Shown: positions 1 through 6,242, numbered from the stretch's first letter. The stretch: 7,420 nt of DNA from VFMC01 sp044359565 (GCA_044359565.1 JBIKLX010000160.1:1-7420), one strand, 5' to 3'. Numbers and translations: made by a program. The notes: a model not told the origin generated them from the sequence alone.

Positions 1-1
1 G

Positions 2-601
2 AAGTCGGAGCGCACCCGCGCCGCTGTGCTCGCCGCCGCAGAGGGTCTGTTCTCCGAGCGAGGCTTCGACGCCACTCCGCTCGGCGCGATCGGAGACCGG
101 GCCGGCATCCAGGCCGGCGCCATCCTTTACCACTACGCATCGAAGCGCGAGCTCTACGAGGCGGTGCTCGAGTGCATGTTCTCGCCCCTCGTCGACGAGG
201 TGGTGCGCCAACTGCGCGGGGCCGGCACCCTCCCCGAACGACTCGAGGCGATCACGGTCACGCTCGTCCGATTCGCCGCCGACCGACCGGCGGCGGCACG
301 CCTCGTGCTGCGCGAGTCGGTCGCAGGGAGCGATGCCAGGAGCGAGGTGGGCCAGATCGTGGGTACTGCGTCGCAACGCCACTGGCAGCAGTTCCTCGAG
401 GCCCTTGCAGAAGAGGACGACGTCGCCTTCGACCCACTGCTCGTCTGGAACCTCATCGTCGGCGCGATCTGCTTCTTCGTCGGAGCGGGGCCCGTGGTGG
501 GCGGGCTTCCGCAGCACTCCGACGGCGAACAGCGGGTGGCCGCGCTCGAGGCGTCCATGCTCCGCGTCACCCGAACGCTCTGCGGGTTCGACGAGCGCTG
601 A
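2..601 (+). CDS. TetR-family transcriptional regulator (5' end cut by window edge)
   Basis: A one-component DNA-binding repressor of the TetR/AcrR family. The frame is open from base 2 and gives 199 visible residues; the family pattern is already under way at the edge (KSERTRAAVLAAAEGLF), so the real start lies a few codons before the window and the GTG at 26 is an internal valine. The helix-turn-helix is at visible residues about 24-55, with GFDATPLGAIGDRAG followed by the recognition-helix region containing ILYHYASKRELYEAV, which is typical of TetR proteins. The remaining 140 residues are a helical ligand/dimer domain with no ligand-specific signature I can name; a hydrophobic stretch (LIVGAICFFVGAGPVVGG) probably lines the pocket. 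It converges on padR. Its target is unknown; TetR regulators often control neighbouring genes, but the upstream neighbour is outside the window. Confidence 0.9.
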   Translation, partial: KSERTRAAVLAAAEGLFSERGFDATPLGAIGDRAGIQAGAILYHYASKRELYEAVLECMFSPLVDEVVRQLRGAGTLPERLEAITVTLVRFAADRPAAARLVLRESVAGSDARSEVGQIVGTASQRHWQQFLEALAEEDDVAFDPLLVWNLIVGAICFFVGAGPVVGGLPQHSDGEQRVAALEASMLRVTRTLCGFDER

Positions 602-693
602 TGGCGCTGCTCCCCGAGTGAGACACGGGTCGCCCTTTGCGCCGGCCGGACCAGCGTTGGTACCCGTTCGCGTCGTCGAGTCTCCGGCACGAT

Positions 694-731
694 CAGCGGT
701 TCTCCGCTGCCGACCGGCGGGCTTTCCGGTC
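694..731 (+). terminator. Two adjacent small hairpins after tetR (possible terminator)
   Basis: Two perfect inverted repeats stand in tandem in the gap between the converging tetR and padR genes. The first has arms CAGCGG (694-699) and CCGCTG (704-709) around a TTCT loop. The second has arms GACCGG (712-717) and CCGGTC (726-731) around an 8-base loop ending in TTT. There is no proper U-tract after either stem, so a classical intrinsic terminator is not shown; hairpins without U-tails are often proposed as terminators in actinobacteria. The rest of 602-763 holds no gene that I can support. Confidence 0.3.
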
Positions 732-745
732 TGTTCGGTAGTCGC

Positions 746-763
746 CATCGTCTGACGACGATG
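746..763 (-). terminator. Hairpin directly after the padR stop codon
   Basis: A perfect 7-base inverted repeat, arms CATCGTC (746-752) and GACGATG (757-763) with a 4-base loop, starts at the base directly after the padR stop codon (766-764 on the minus strand). Position and compact stem fit a transcription terminator for padR. No T-run follows on either strand, so the call rests on position and symmetry only. Confidence 0.4.
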
Positions 764-1294
764 TCAACGCTGTTCCGCGGCGAGTGCGCCTTCGAGGAAC
801 CGACGGGTGGCTCGCGCCGACTCGGAACGCCATCGAGCGATGAGGTCGCTCTCAGCGGGCTGTGCGACCAGCGATTCGAGCGCTGGCTCGAGCACTGCGA
901 TCTGCGCTTCGAGCAGCGGCGCCGTGGGGAGACCTCGGCGTTGGCGGAGCGTCAGCTTCAGCAACAACTCGGTGCGGATGTCGCGGAGATGGGCAACGGG
1001 CTGGTCGAGCCACGCGGTGGTCGTGCGCCGACCCCGGGTGGTCGCTGCAAGCACGCTTCGCTCGCGGCCTTGGCCGGCCTCGACACCGGCGCGTGTGATC
1101 AGTTGTCGGTCGACCAACGACTCGACCGCGCGGTAGGTGAGCGGCCGACTGAGCGACCAGATCCGGCCGAGGTCGCCGCCGGGAGCGAGCAGCGAACCGA
1201 TCGCCCACCCGTGCGAGACGCCTTCGACGACGAGAGCGAGACAGGCCTGTTCAGCGAGCGACGGCGGAGCATCGCTCCCGCGTGCGGTGGTCAC
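764..1294 (-). CDS. PadR-family transcriptional regulator, probable repressor of the adjacent mod operon
   Basis: A 176-residue winged-helix regulator of the PadR family, which normally works as a dimeric repressor. The N-terminal half (about residues 13-98) shows the PadR wing-helix pattern: ACLALVVEGVSHGWAIGSLL, then LSRPLTYRAVESLVDRQLIT as recognition helix and following helix, then the wing (RERSVLAATTRGRR) and a WLDQPV turn. The C-terminal helices (RTELLLKLTLRQ onwards, to residue 176) should form the dimer. The GTG at 1294 is chosen because no ATG is available in this frame; the ATG at 1302 is out of frame and reads only four codons. It is divergent from the modA remnant-modB-modC operon across a short gap holding a palindrome over both promoters, so self-regulation and control of the mod genes is the natural inference. 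The effector is unknown. A 193-codon open frame on the opposite strand of this gene is a shadow. Confidence 0.88.
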   Translation of the reverse strand: MTTARGSDAPPSLAEQACLALVVEGVSHGWAIGSLLAPGGDLGRIWSLSRPLTYRAVESLVDRQLITRAGVEAGQGRERSVLAATTRGRRTTTAWLDQPVAHLRDIRTELLLKLTLRQRRGLPTAPLLEAQIAVLEPALESLVAQPAESDLIARWRSESARATRRFLEGALAAEQR

Positions 1295-1303
1295 GGCGTC
1301 ATG

Positions 1304-1310
1304 GTAGTCA
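1304..1310 (+). promoter_or_regulatory. Extra copy of the operator half-site in the padR leader
   Basis: The heptamer GTAGTCA, which forms the left arm of the operator palindrome at 1339-1357, occurs again here in the same orientation, 35 bases away. It lies in the predicted untranslated leader of padR, just before its start. It could be an auxiliary weak binding site; a single heptamer could also recur by chance. Confidence 0.3.
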
Positions 1311-1330
1311 CCAGGGCCTGCGGACCGGGG

Positions 1331-1360
1331 TTGAAGAAGTAGTCAATATCTGACTACCCT
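1331..1360 (+). promoter_or_regulatory. Predicted leaderless promoter of the modA remnant-modBC operon
   Basis: A -35-like TTGAAG (1331-1336, four of six to TTGACA) is followed after 18 bases by TACCCT (1355-1360), which fits the TANNNT -10 pattern. Seven bases later is the ATG at 1368. This spacing places transcription start at or next to the A of the start codon, the arrangement seen for leaderless mRNAs, and there is no Shine-Dalgarno sequence before the ATG. The operator palindrome fills the spacer and overlaps the -10 box, a good position for repression. Confidence 0.55.
1339..1357. promoter_or_regulatory. 19-base palindromic operator, probable PadR binding site
   Basis: A perfect inverted repeat: arms GTAGTCA (1339-1345) and TGACTAC (1351-1357) with spacer ATATC. 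Length and symmetry fit a site for a dimeric winged-helix regulator. It lies between padR and the mod operon, inside the -35/-10 spacer and over the -10 of the mod promoter, and covers the -10 (GATATT) of the divergent padR promoter. The sequence differs from the ATGT-N8-ACAT type site described for some PadR proteins, so the assignment is from position and symmetry, not from a known consensus. Confidence 0.6.
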
Positions 1361-1374
1361 CGCCCGCATGTCAT
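1345..1374 (-). promoter_or_regulatory. Predicted padR promoter, facing the mod promoter
   Basis: On the minus strand ATGACA (1374-1369, five of six to the -35 consensus) and GATATT (1350-1345, four of six to TATAAT) are 18 bases apart. Transcription would begin near 1338 and give a leader of about 40 bases before the GTG at 1294. The -35 box lies inside the first codons of the modA remnant, so the two divergent promoters interleave and share the palindrome. Confidence 0.45.
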
Positions 1375-1547
1375 TGCCGTGTCGTTCGAGCCACGCCGTC
1401 GCGTGTGCGGTCACCATTGCCGGTCGGTATCCGATCGCAGTACCGTCGGGTTCCACTCACCAGGCGGAGGCGAACCTGCTCATCAACGTCGTGCTGTCGG
1501 TGGCAGGCCGGAACGTCCTGCTCAGCAGGGGCTTCATCGGAACATGA
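1368..1547 (+). pseudogene. modA: Remnant of molybdate-binding protein ModA (59 codons, C-terminal part only)
   Basis: An open frame of 59 residues starts at ATG 1368 and stops in the ATGA that opens modB. Its last 40 residues (RYPIAVPSGSTHQAEANLLI, then NVVLSVAGRNVLLSRGFIGT) fit the final segment of periplasmic molybdate-binding proteins, where RYPIAV is followed by a variable loop, a helix ending in VLS, a conserved G and a closing GF. ModA is normally about 230-260 residues, so about 200 are missing, including the oxyanion-binding lobes. The first 19 residues end in AVACAVTIAG, which could be a leftover of a lipoprotein signal peptide; then the gene would have suffered an in-frame internal deletion. 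It cannot bind molybdate. It retains its promoter and overlaps modB, so it may still be translated as a leader ORF that delivers ribosomes to modB. An assembly deletion is an alternative. The ModA resemblance is from remembered family pattern and not from an alignment. Confidence 0.6.
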
Positions 1548-2410
1548 CCGCCACCGATCGGGGGCGCACCTCGACGCGCGCGACTCGGCGTGGCCGCTCT
1601 CGCCCACCGATCGTGGCAGTGGTGTTGGCAAGCGTTGCGGTGCTGTTCTTCGCGCTTCCGCTACTCGGCATCGTCATCCGTGCACCGTGGGGGTCGGTGT
1701 GGGGCATCGTCACCGCGACAGAGGTTCGCCAGGCGGTGTGGCTGTCGCTCAAGTGCTCGCTCACTGCCACGGCGTTGTCGTTCCTGTTCGGCGTTCCGCT
1801 CGCGTGGGTGTTGGCCCGTGCCAGTTTCCCCGGGCGCGGTGCCGTGCGCGCGTTGTGCACGATGTCGATGGTGCTGCCGCCGGTGGTGGGTGGCGTCGCG
1901 CTGTTCTTCTCGCTCGGTCGCAAGGGCCTGATCGGCCAGTACCTCGACAGCTGGTTCGGGTTCATGCTGCCGTTCACGACGTGGGGCGTGATCGTGGCCC
2001 AGACTTTCGTGGCGATGCCGTTCCTGGTGCTCACGGTCGAGGCCGCGCTCCGGCAGTTCGACCCCCGTCTCGACGACGCCGCCCGCACCCTCGGAGGCTC
2101 GCCGTGGTACGTGTTCCGTCGCGTGACGTTGCCGTCGATCCGGCCGGCGCTCGTCGCAGGTCTGGTGCTGTGCTGGGCCCGCGCACTCGGTGAGTTCGGC
2201 GCCACCATCACCTTTGCGGGCAACTACCCGGGCACCACGCAGACGATGCCGATCATCACCTACCTGGCCCTCGACACCAATCCTCAGCAAGCGTTGGTGC
2301 TGTCGCTGTTGCTCATCGCGATCTCGTTCGTCGTGTTGGTGGGGCTGCGCGACCGGTGGTTGGGCACGGGAGCCACCGCTGGTGGTACGCCGATCGGCGG
2401 TGCCGCCTGA
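1544..2410 (+). CDS. modB: Molybdate ABC transporter permease ModB
   Basis: The membrane channel subunit of the molybdate importer, 288 residues. After a basic N-terminus of about 20 residues, hydrophobic segments lie near residues 23-47, 64-92, 103-124, 141-165, 202-222 and 248-268, giving about six membrane spans. The cytoplasmic EAA loop that docks on the ATPase is at 178-197: DAARTLGG, then VTLP at the I-x-L-P position. ALGEFGATITFAGN (214-227) is characteristic of ModB/CysT-type permeases. The start chosen is ATG 1544, overlapping the stop of the modA remnant (ATGA); this gives the usual ModB length. A start at GTG 1379 in the same frame would add 55 residues with no permease character. 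An AGGGG at 1527-1531 is the only Shine-Dalgarno-like sequence and is 12 bases away, so coupling to the upstream frame is plausible. It overlaps modC by one base (TGATG). Confidence 0.9.
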   Translation: MTATDRGRTSTRATRRGRSRPPIVAVVLASVAVLFFALPLLGIVIRAPWGSVWGIVTATEVRQAVWLSLKCSLTATALSFLFGVPLAWVLARASFPGRGAVRALCTMSMVLPPVVGGVALFFSLGRKGLIGQYLDSWFGFMLPFTTWGVIVAQTFVAMPFLVLTVEAALRQFDPRLDDAARTLGGSPWYVFRRVTLPSIRPALVAGLVLCWARALGEFGATITFAGNYPGTTQTMPIITYLALDTNPQQALVLSLLLIAISFVVLVGLRDRWLGTGATAGGTPIGGAA

Positions 2411-3465
2411 TGGGCCTCGACGCCTCGCTCGGAGTGCAGCTCGGCAGCCTCGACCTCGATGCGCACATCGCCGTGGCCGATGGCGAAGTCGTTGCCGTAC
2501 TCGGGCCGAACGGAGCGGGAAAGACGACGGCGCTGCGCTGCCTCGCGGGGCTCATCACACTCGATCGGGGACGGATCGAACTCGATGGCGACGTGCTCGA
2601 TGATGCGTCGTCGGGTGCGTTCGTGGCTGCCGAAGGTCGCCATGTCGGCGTCGTGTTTCAGGACTACCTACTGTTCGCCCATCTCAGCGCGCTCGAGAAC
2701 GTTGCCTTCGGACTCCGTGCGCGTGGGGTGGGCAAGTCCGAGGCGCGTCGGCGCGCCGCCGAATGGCTCGACCGCGTCGGCCTCTCAGCGCATGCCCGCC
2801 ATCGTCCGCGGGCACTGTCGGGCGGGCAGGCGCAGCGGGTGGCGCTTGCGCGGGCGCTGGCCACACAGCCGCGCATGTTGCTGCTCGACGAACCTCTCGC
2901 TGCGCTCGATGTGGGGACACGTGGGGATGTACGACGTGATCTGCGCAGGCATCTCGATTCGTTCGGCGGTTCCACGCTGGTGGTCACCCATGATCCGGTC
3001 GACGCGTATGCGCTCGCCGATCGGGTGATCGTGCTCGAAGCGGGTCACATCTCGCAGCAGGGCACACTCGCCGAGGTGACAGCGCAGCCACGTTCGCGCT
3101 ACGTCGCCGAACTCGTGGGGGTCAACCTGATCGCGGGAACGCTGCGCAGCGGTGTGCTGCAGACCGACGAGGGCGCTGCGGTGGTGACCGCCGGCGACAC
3201 CCCGGACGGGCCGGCGCTCGCTGTCATCCGACCACAGTCGATCTCGCTCTACCGCAGTGCTCCCGAGGGCAGCCCGCGTAACTCGTGGGGATGCACGGTG
3301 ACCGATCTCGACCAGCGAGGCGAGCGGGTACGCGTGTTGCTCGGCGGCCCGCTCCGTCTGGTGGCCGAGATCACGCCGGCCGCATTGGCTGCGATCGACG
3401 TGCGCCCCGGCGACGAGGTGTGGGCAACGGTGAAGGCAACCGAGATCAGCACTTCCGTTCGTTGA
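2410..3465 (+). CDS. modC: Molybdate ABC transporter ATPase ModC with C-terminal Mop/TOBE domain
   Basis: The ATP-hydrolysing subunit that drives ModB, 351 residues, peripheral on the inner face of the membrane. Visible motifs: Walker A GPNGAGKTT (32-40), Q-loop around VVFQD (81-85), signature LSGGQ (136-140), Walker B MLLLDEP (156-162), D-loop near ALD, and the switch histidine in THDP (H194). All residues needed for ATPase activity are present. From about 290 the sequence changes to a Mop/TOBE fold (VTDLDQRGERVRVLLG, then VWATVKATEIS), the small oxyanion-binding domain that distinguishes ModC from general importer ATPases. The start at ATG 2410 overlaps the modB stop codon (TGATG), so the two are translationally coupled. 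Sulfate or tungstate use cannot be excluded, but the Mop domain and the ModB partner favour molybdate. With modA reduced to a fragment, a binding protein would have to come from another locus. Confidence 0.9.
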   Translation: MGLDASLGVQLGSLDLDAHIAVADGEVVAVLGPNGAGKTTALRCLAGLITLDRGRIELDGDVLDDASSGAFVAAEGRHVGVVFQDYLLFAHLSALENVAFGLRARGVGKSEARRRAAEWLDRVGLSAHARHRPRALSGGQAQRVALARALATQPRMLLLDEPLAALDVGTRGDVRRDLRRHLDSFGGSTLVVTHDPVDAYALADRVIVLEAGHISQQGTLAEVTAQPRSRYVAELVGVNLIAGTLRSGVLQTDEGAAVVTAGDTPDGPALAVIRPQSISLYRSAPEGSPRNSWGCTVTDLDQRGERVRVLLGGPLRLVAEITPAALAAIDVRPGDEVWATVKATEISTSVR

Positions 3466-3533
3466 GGACGCCGACGTGCTCTCGGCCAGACGGTTGTGGT
3501 TCGCTGCTGGCGTGCGGAGCGGTGTGGGCCACG

Positions 3534-3556
3534 CCGAGGGTCTGTGGCAGACTCGG
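3534..3556 (+). repeat. Imperfect hairpin between modC and the fusion gene
   Basis: Arms GTCTG (3540-3544) and CAGAC (3548-3552) around TGG, extended by CCGA (3534-3537) and TCGG (3553-3556) with two unpaired G on the left side. It may end the mod transcript or lie in the upstream region of the next gene. No T-run follows. Confidence 0.35.
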
Positions 3557-3565
3557 CAGAGGGGA

Positions 3566-3585
3566 GGGCGACAGGGGTGTCGCCC
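3566..3585 (+). promoter_or_regulatory. Perfect 8-base inverted repeat before the monooxygenase-esterase gene
   Basis: Arms GGGCGACA (3566-3573) and TGTCGCCC (3578-3585) enclose GGGG, 23 bases before the start codon. It could be a repressor operator, a structure in the mRNA leader, or the terminator of modBC (no U-tract follows). I see no convincing -10 box in 3466-3608, so the promoter of the next gene could not be placed and the role stays open. No gene is seen in this gap. Confidence 0.4.
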
Positions 3586-3594
3586 GCTGACGAC

Positions 3595-3601
3595 GAGGGG
3601 G
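3595..3601 (+). promoter_or_regulatory. Shine-Dalgarno sequence deciding the GTG start at 3609
   Basis: GAGGGGG lies seven bases before GTG 3609, good spacing for a ribosome binding site. The alternative GTG at 3615 would be 13 bases away, so 3609 is preferred. Two of the three leftward genes lack such a sequence, so this transcript is not of the leaderless type. Confidence 0.6.
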
Positions 3602-3608
3602 TACCTCG

Positions 3609-6230
3609 GTGACCGTGACCGATCTTTCGCAGGGAACAGCGGGCCGCCAGGCCGAGACGCGTGCTGTCGATGTCGTCGTGGTGGGTGCCGGGTTCGCCGG
3701 CATGTACCTGCTGCACCGACTGCGCGGCCTGGGCATGTCGGCCGTGGTGATCGAGGCTGCCGACGATGTGGGAGGTACGTGGTACTGGAACCGGTACCCG
3801 GGGGCGCGCTGCGACATCCAGAGCCTCGACTACAGCTACTCGTGGGACCCCGAGCTCGAGCACGAGTGGCGCTGGACCGAGAAGTACGCCACCCAGCCCG
3901 AGATCCTCCGCTACGCACAACACGTGGCCGACAAGCACGACCTGCGTCGCGACATCCGCTTCGCCACCCGTGTCGGTGCCGCCGTGTGGGACGAGGGCAC
4001 CGCGCGCTGGCATGTCGCCACCGACCACGGCGACCAGTACGTGTGCCGCGCGTACGTCATGGCGAGCGGATGTCTGTCGATGCCCAAGCAGGTCGACATC
4101 GACGGCGCCGACCGCTTCGCCGGCGACGTCTACTTCACGAGCTCGTGGCCGCACGAGGGTGTCGATCTCACCGGCAAGCGGGTCGCCGTCATCGGCACCG
4201 GATCGTCGGCCATCCAGTCGGTCCCGGTGATGGCCCGCCAGGCGGCGTCGCTCACCGTGTTCCAACGCACGCCCAACTTCTCCATCCCAGCCCACAACGG
4301 GCCCATCCCGGCCGACAAGCAGGCCGCCATCGACGCGGACCGCGACGTGTACCGCGCTGCGGCTCGGTTGTCGCCCGGCGGTGTACCGCGCGAGCTGGCC
4401 ACCGTGGGTGCGCTGCAGGTGAGCGAGGACGAGCGCAACGCCCGGTTCGAGGCCGGGTGGCAGGCGGGTGGCATCTTCGAGATCTTCGGGCAGTTCAACG
4501 ACACCGGTGCCAACGAGAAGGCCAACGACTTCCTGGCCGAGTTCATCCGCAACAAGATCCGCTCGATCGTCCACGACCCTGCGACCGCCGACGACCTGTG
4601 TCCCACCGATCACCCGGCCGGCACGAAGCGGCCGTGCGTCGACACGGGCTACTACGAGACCTTCAACCTGCCCCATGTGCGGCTGGTGAATCTGCGCAAG
4701 CACCCCATCGCCACCATCACCGAGCGCGGTGTCGACCTGGTCGACGAGTCGCTCGAGTTCGATGTCGTCGTGTTCGCCACCGGCTTCGACGCGATGACCG
4801 GGGCCATCGTGGCGGTCGACATCACCGGACGCGACGGCCGCACCCTGCGCGACGAGTGGGAGGCCGGTCCGGTGAACTACCTCGGGCTGATGGTCGAGGG
4901 GTTCCCGAACCTGTTCATGATCACCGGCCCGGGTAGCCCGTCGGTGCTGTCGAACATGATGGTGTCGATCGAGCAGCACGTCGACTGGATCGCCGACTGC
5001 CTCGCCCATCTGCGAGCCGAAGGCTTCGACTCGATCGAGGCCACCCCCACCGCGCAGGCCGGTTGGGTGCAGCATGTGAACGACTTCGCCAACATCTCGC
5101 TGCTGCCGAAGGCCAACAGTTGGTACATGGGTGCCAACATCCCCGGCAAGCCACGGATCTGCCTGCCCTATGTGGGCGGTGTGGGCAACTACCGGCTCAT
5201 CTGCGACGAGGTGGTCGACAAGGGCTACCTCGGGTTCCAGATCGCCGGGCCGTCGAGCGCCCAGTGCAACGATGGCGTCGTCCGCAGGCTCCAGCCCGAC
5301 GTGGGCATCATGCTCGACATGATGGCCATGTTGAACCTGCCGGCCATGGACACCATGTCGGCGGTCGATGCCCGGGCCTTCAGCAATGCGATGTCGGGTG
5401 CCCGGCCGCCCGGGCCCGAGGTCGCCGAGATCGTCGACGGCACCTACCCGGGTGCCGCGGTCGACCTTCCCTACCGCCTCTACCGGCCCGCGGGCGTCGG
5501 CCCGCGCCCGGTGGTGCTGTACTTCCACGGCGGCGGCTGGGTGCTGGGCAGTGCCGATTCCGACGACCCGTTCTGCCGCGACCTGTGCGTGCGCACCGGG
5601 GCCATCGTCGTGTCGGTCGACTACCGGCACGGGCCCGAGGCCCGCTTCCCGGCTGCTGCCGACGACGGCTTCGCCGCGCTGCAGTGGATCGCCGGTGCGG
5701 CCGAGGCCTTGGGTGGCGATCCGGAGCGCCTGGTCGTGGCCGGATGGAGTGCCGGCGGCAACATCGCCGCCGTCGTGGCCCAACTCGCCCGCGACGCGGG
5801 TGGACCGGCCATCGCGGCGCAGTTGCTGCTCACCCCGGTCACCGACTGCGACCTCACCCGGGGTTCGTACGTCGACAACGGCGAGGGCTACATGCTCACC
5901 AAGGCGCTGATGGAGTGGTTCTGGAACCACTACGCCGACCCGGCCGAGCGGACGGATCCGAAGGCGTCGCCCATTCGTGCCGCCAGTCTGGCTGGCCTCC
6001 CGCCGGCCGTGGTGGTGACGTGCGAGTTCGACCCGCTGCGCGACGAAGGGATGGCCTACGCCGAGGCGCTCGCTGCAGCGGGCGTGGAGGTGGTGCAGTT
6101 GCCGTGCCGCGGCCACACGCACACGTCGCTCACGGCGGTGGATGCCATCCTCACCGGCGCCGGGCCGCGGGCGGAGATGGCAGCTGCGCTCGGTTCGCTG
6201 CTGCGTCAGCCCACCGGTTCGCCCCGCTGA
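3609..6230 (+). CDS. Baeyer-Villiger-type flavin monooxygenase fused to HSL-family esterase
   Basis: An 873-residue two-enzyme fusion, presumably cytosolic. Residues 1 to about 545 are a full FAD/NADPH monooxygenase: FAD-binding GAGFAG (26-31), the GGTWYWNRYPGARCD motif (55-69), fingerprint FAGDVYFTSSWP (170-181), NADPH-binding GTGSSA (196-201), GTKR with the probable catalytic arginine R341, FATGF (389-393), and the typical end block NSWYMGANIPGKPR to GVGNYRL. The fingerprint histidine is Phe176. After a very short linker, residues about 558-873 are a complete alpha/beta hydrolase of the hormone-sensitive lipase family, including its N-terminal cap helices: oxyanion motif HGGG (640-643), nucleophile S714 in GWSAGG, D808 in DPLRDEG and H838 in GHTH. 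Inferred role: insertion of oxygen into a ketone to give an ester or lactone, then hydrolysis, as done by separate neighbouring genes in cyclohexanone or methyl-ketone pathways. The substrate is unknown. A second GTG is at 3615. Confidence 0.88.
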   Translation: MTVTDLSQGTAGRQAETRAVDVVVVGAGFAGMYLLHRLRGLGMSAVVIEAADDVGGTWYWNRYPGARCDIQSLDYSYSWDPELEHEWRWTEKYATQPEILRYAQHVADKHDLRRDIRFATRVGAAVWDEGTARWHVATDHGDQYVCRAYVMASGCLSMPKQVDIDGADRFAGDVYFTSSWPHEGVDLTGKRVAVIGTGSSAIQSVPVMARQAASLTVFQRTPNFSIPAHNGPIPADKQAAIDADRDVYRAAARLSPGGVPRELATVGALQVSEDERNARFEAGWQAGGIFEIFGQFNDTGANEKANDFLAEFIRNKIRSIVHDPATADDLCPTDHPAGTKRPCVDTGYYETFNLPHVRLVNLRKHPIATITERGVDLVDESLEFDVVVFATGFDAMTGAIVAVDITGRDGRTLRDEWEAGPVNYLGLMVEGFPNLFMITGPGSPSVLSNMMVSIEQHVDWIADCLAHLRAEGFDSIEATPTAQAGWVQHVNDFANISLLPKANSWYMGANIPGKPRICLPYVGGVGNYRLICDEVVDKGYLGFQIAGPSSAQCNDGVVRRLQPDVGIMLDMMAMLNLPAMDTMSAVDARAFSNAMSGARPPGPEVAEIVDGTYPGAAVDLPYRLYRPAGVGPRPVVLYFHGGGWVLGSADSDDPFCRDLCVRTGAIVVSVDYRHGPEARFPAAADDGFAALQWIAGAAEALGGDPERLVVAGWSAGGNIAAVVAQLARDAGGPAIAAQLLLTPVTDCDLTRGSYVDNGEGYMLTKALMEWFWNHYADPAERTDPKASPIRAASLAGLPPAVVVTCEFDPLRDEGMAYAEALAAAGVEVVQLPCRGHTHTSLTAVDAILTGAGPRAEMAAALGSLLRQPTGSPR

Positions 6231-6242
6231 CCTGGTGCCTAT

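Noticed and set aside
26..28. GTG 26 as the start of the TetR gene.
   Set aside because: The residues encoded before it (KSERTRAA) are part of the standard TetR N-terminal helix, so the gene begins beyond the window.
761..1342. A 193-codon plus-strand frame over padR.
   Set aside because: The minus-strand frame has the PadR winged-helix pattern, and the plus-strand one would run through the predicted promoter region.
1379..1543. A longer modB start at GTG 1379 adding 55 residues.
   Set aside because: The extra residues lack permease character and overlap the modA-like frame; ATG 1544 with ATGA overlap gives a normal ModB length.
3298..3625. An 11-base direct repeat GTGACCGATCT inside modC and at the start of the fusion gene.
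   Set aside because: Both copies are coding for the same short residue string V/T-x-T-D-L in common codons; no sign of a recombination or attachment site.
3476..4936. A 486-codon frame on the plus strand in another phase.
   Set aside because: Arginine-rich shadow across the start of the fusion gene, with no domain pattern and no ribosome binding site.
3249..6122. A 957-codon open frame on the minus strand opposite the fusion gene.
   Set aside because: The plus strand shows two complete enzymes with all motifs. The antisense frame is rich in V, H, D, G and R with no recognisable domain, as expected when strong G/C third-position bias removes stop codons from the complementary frame.
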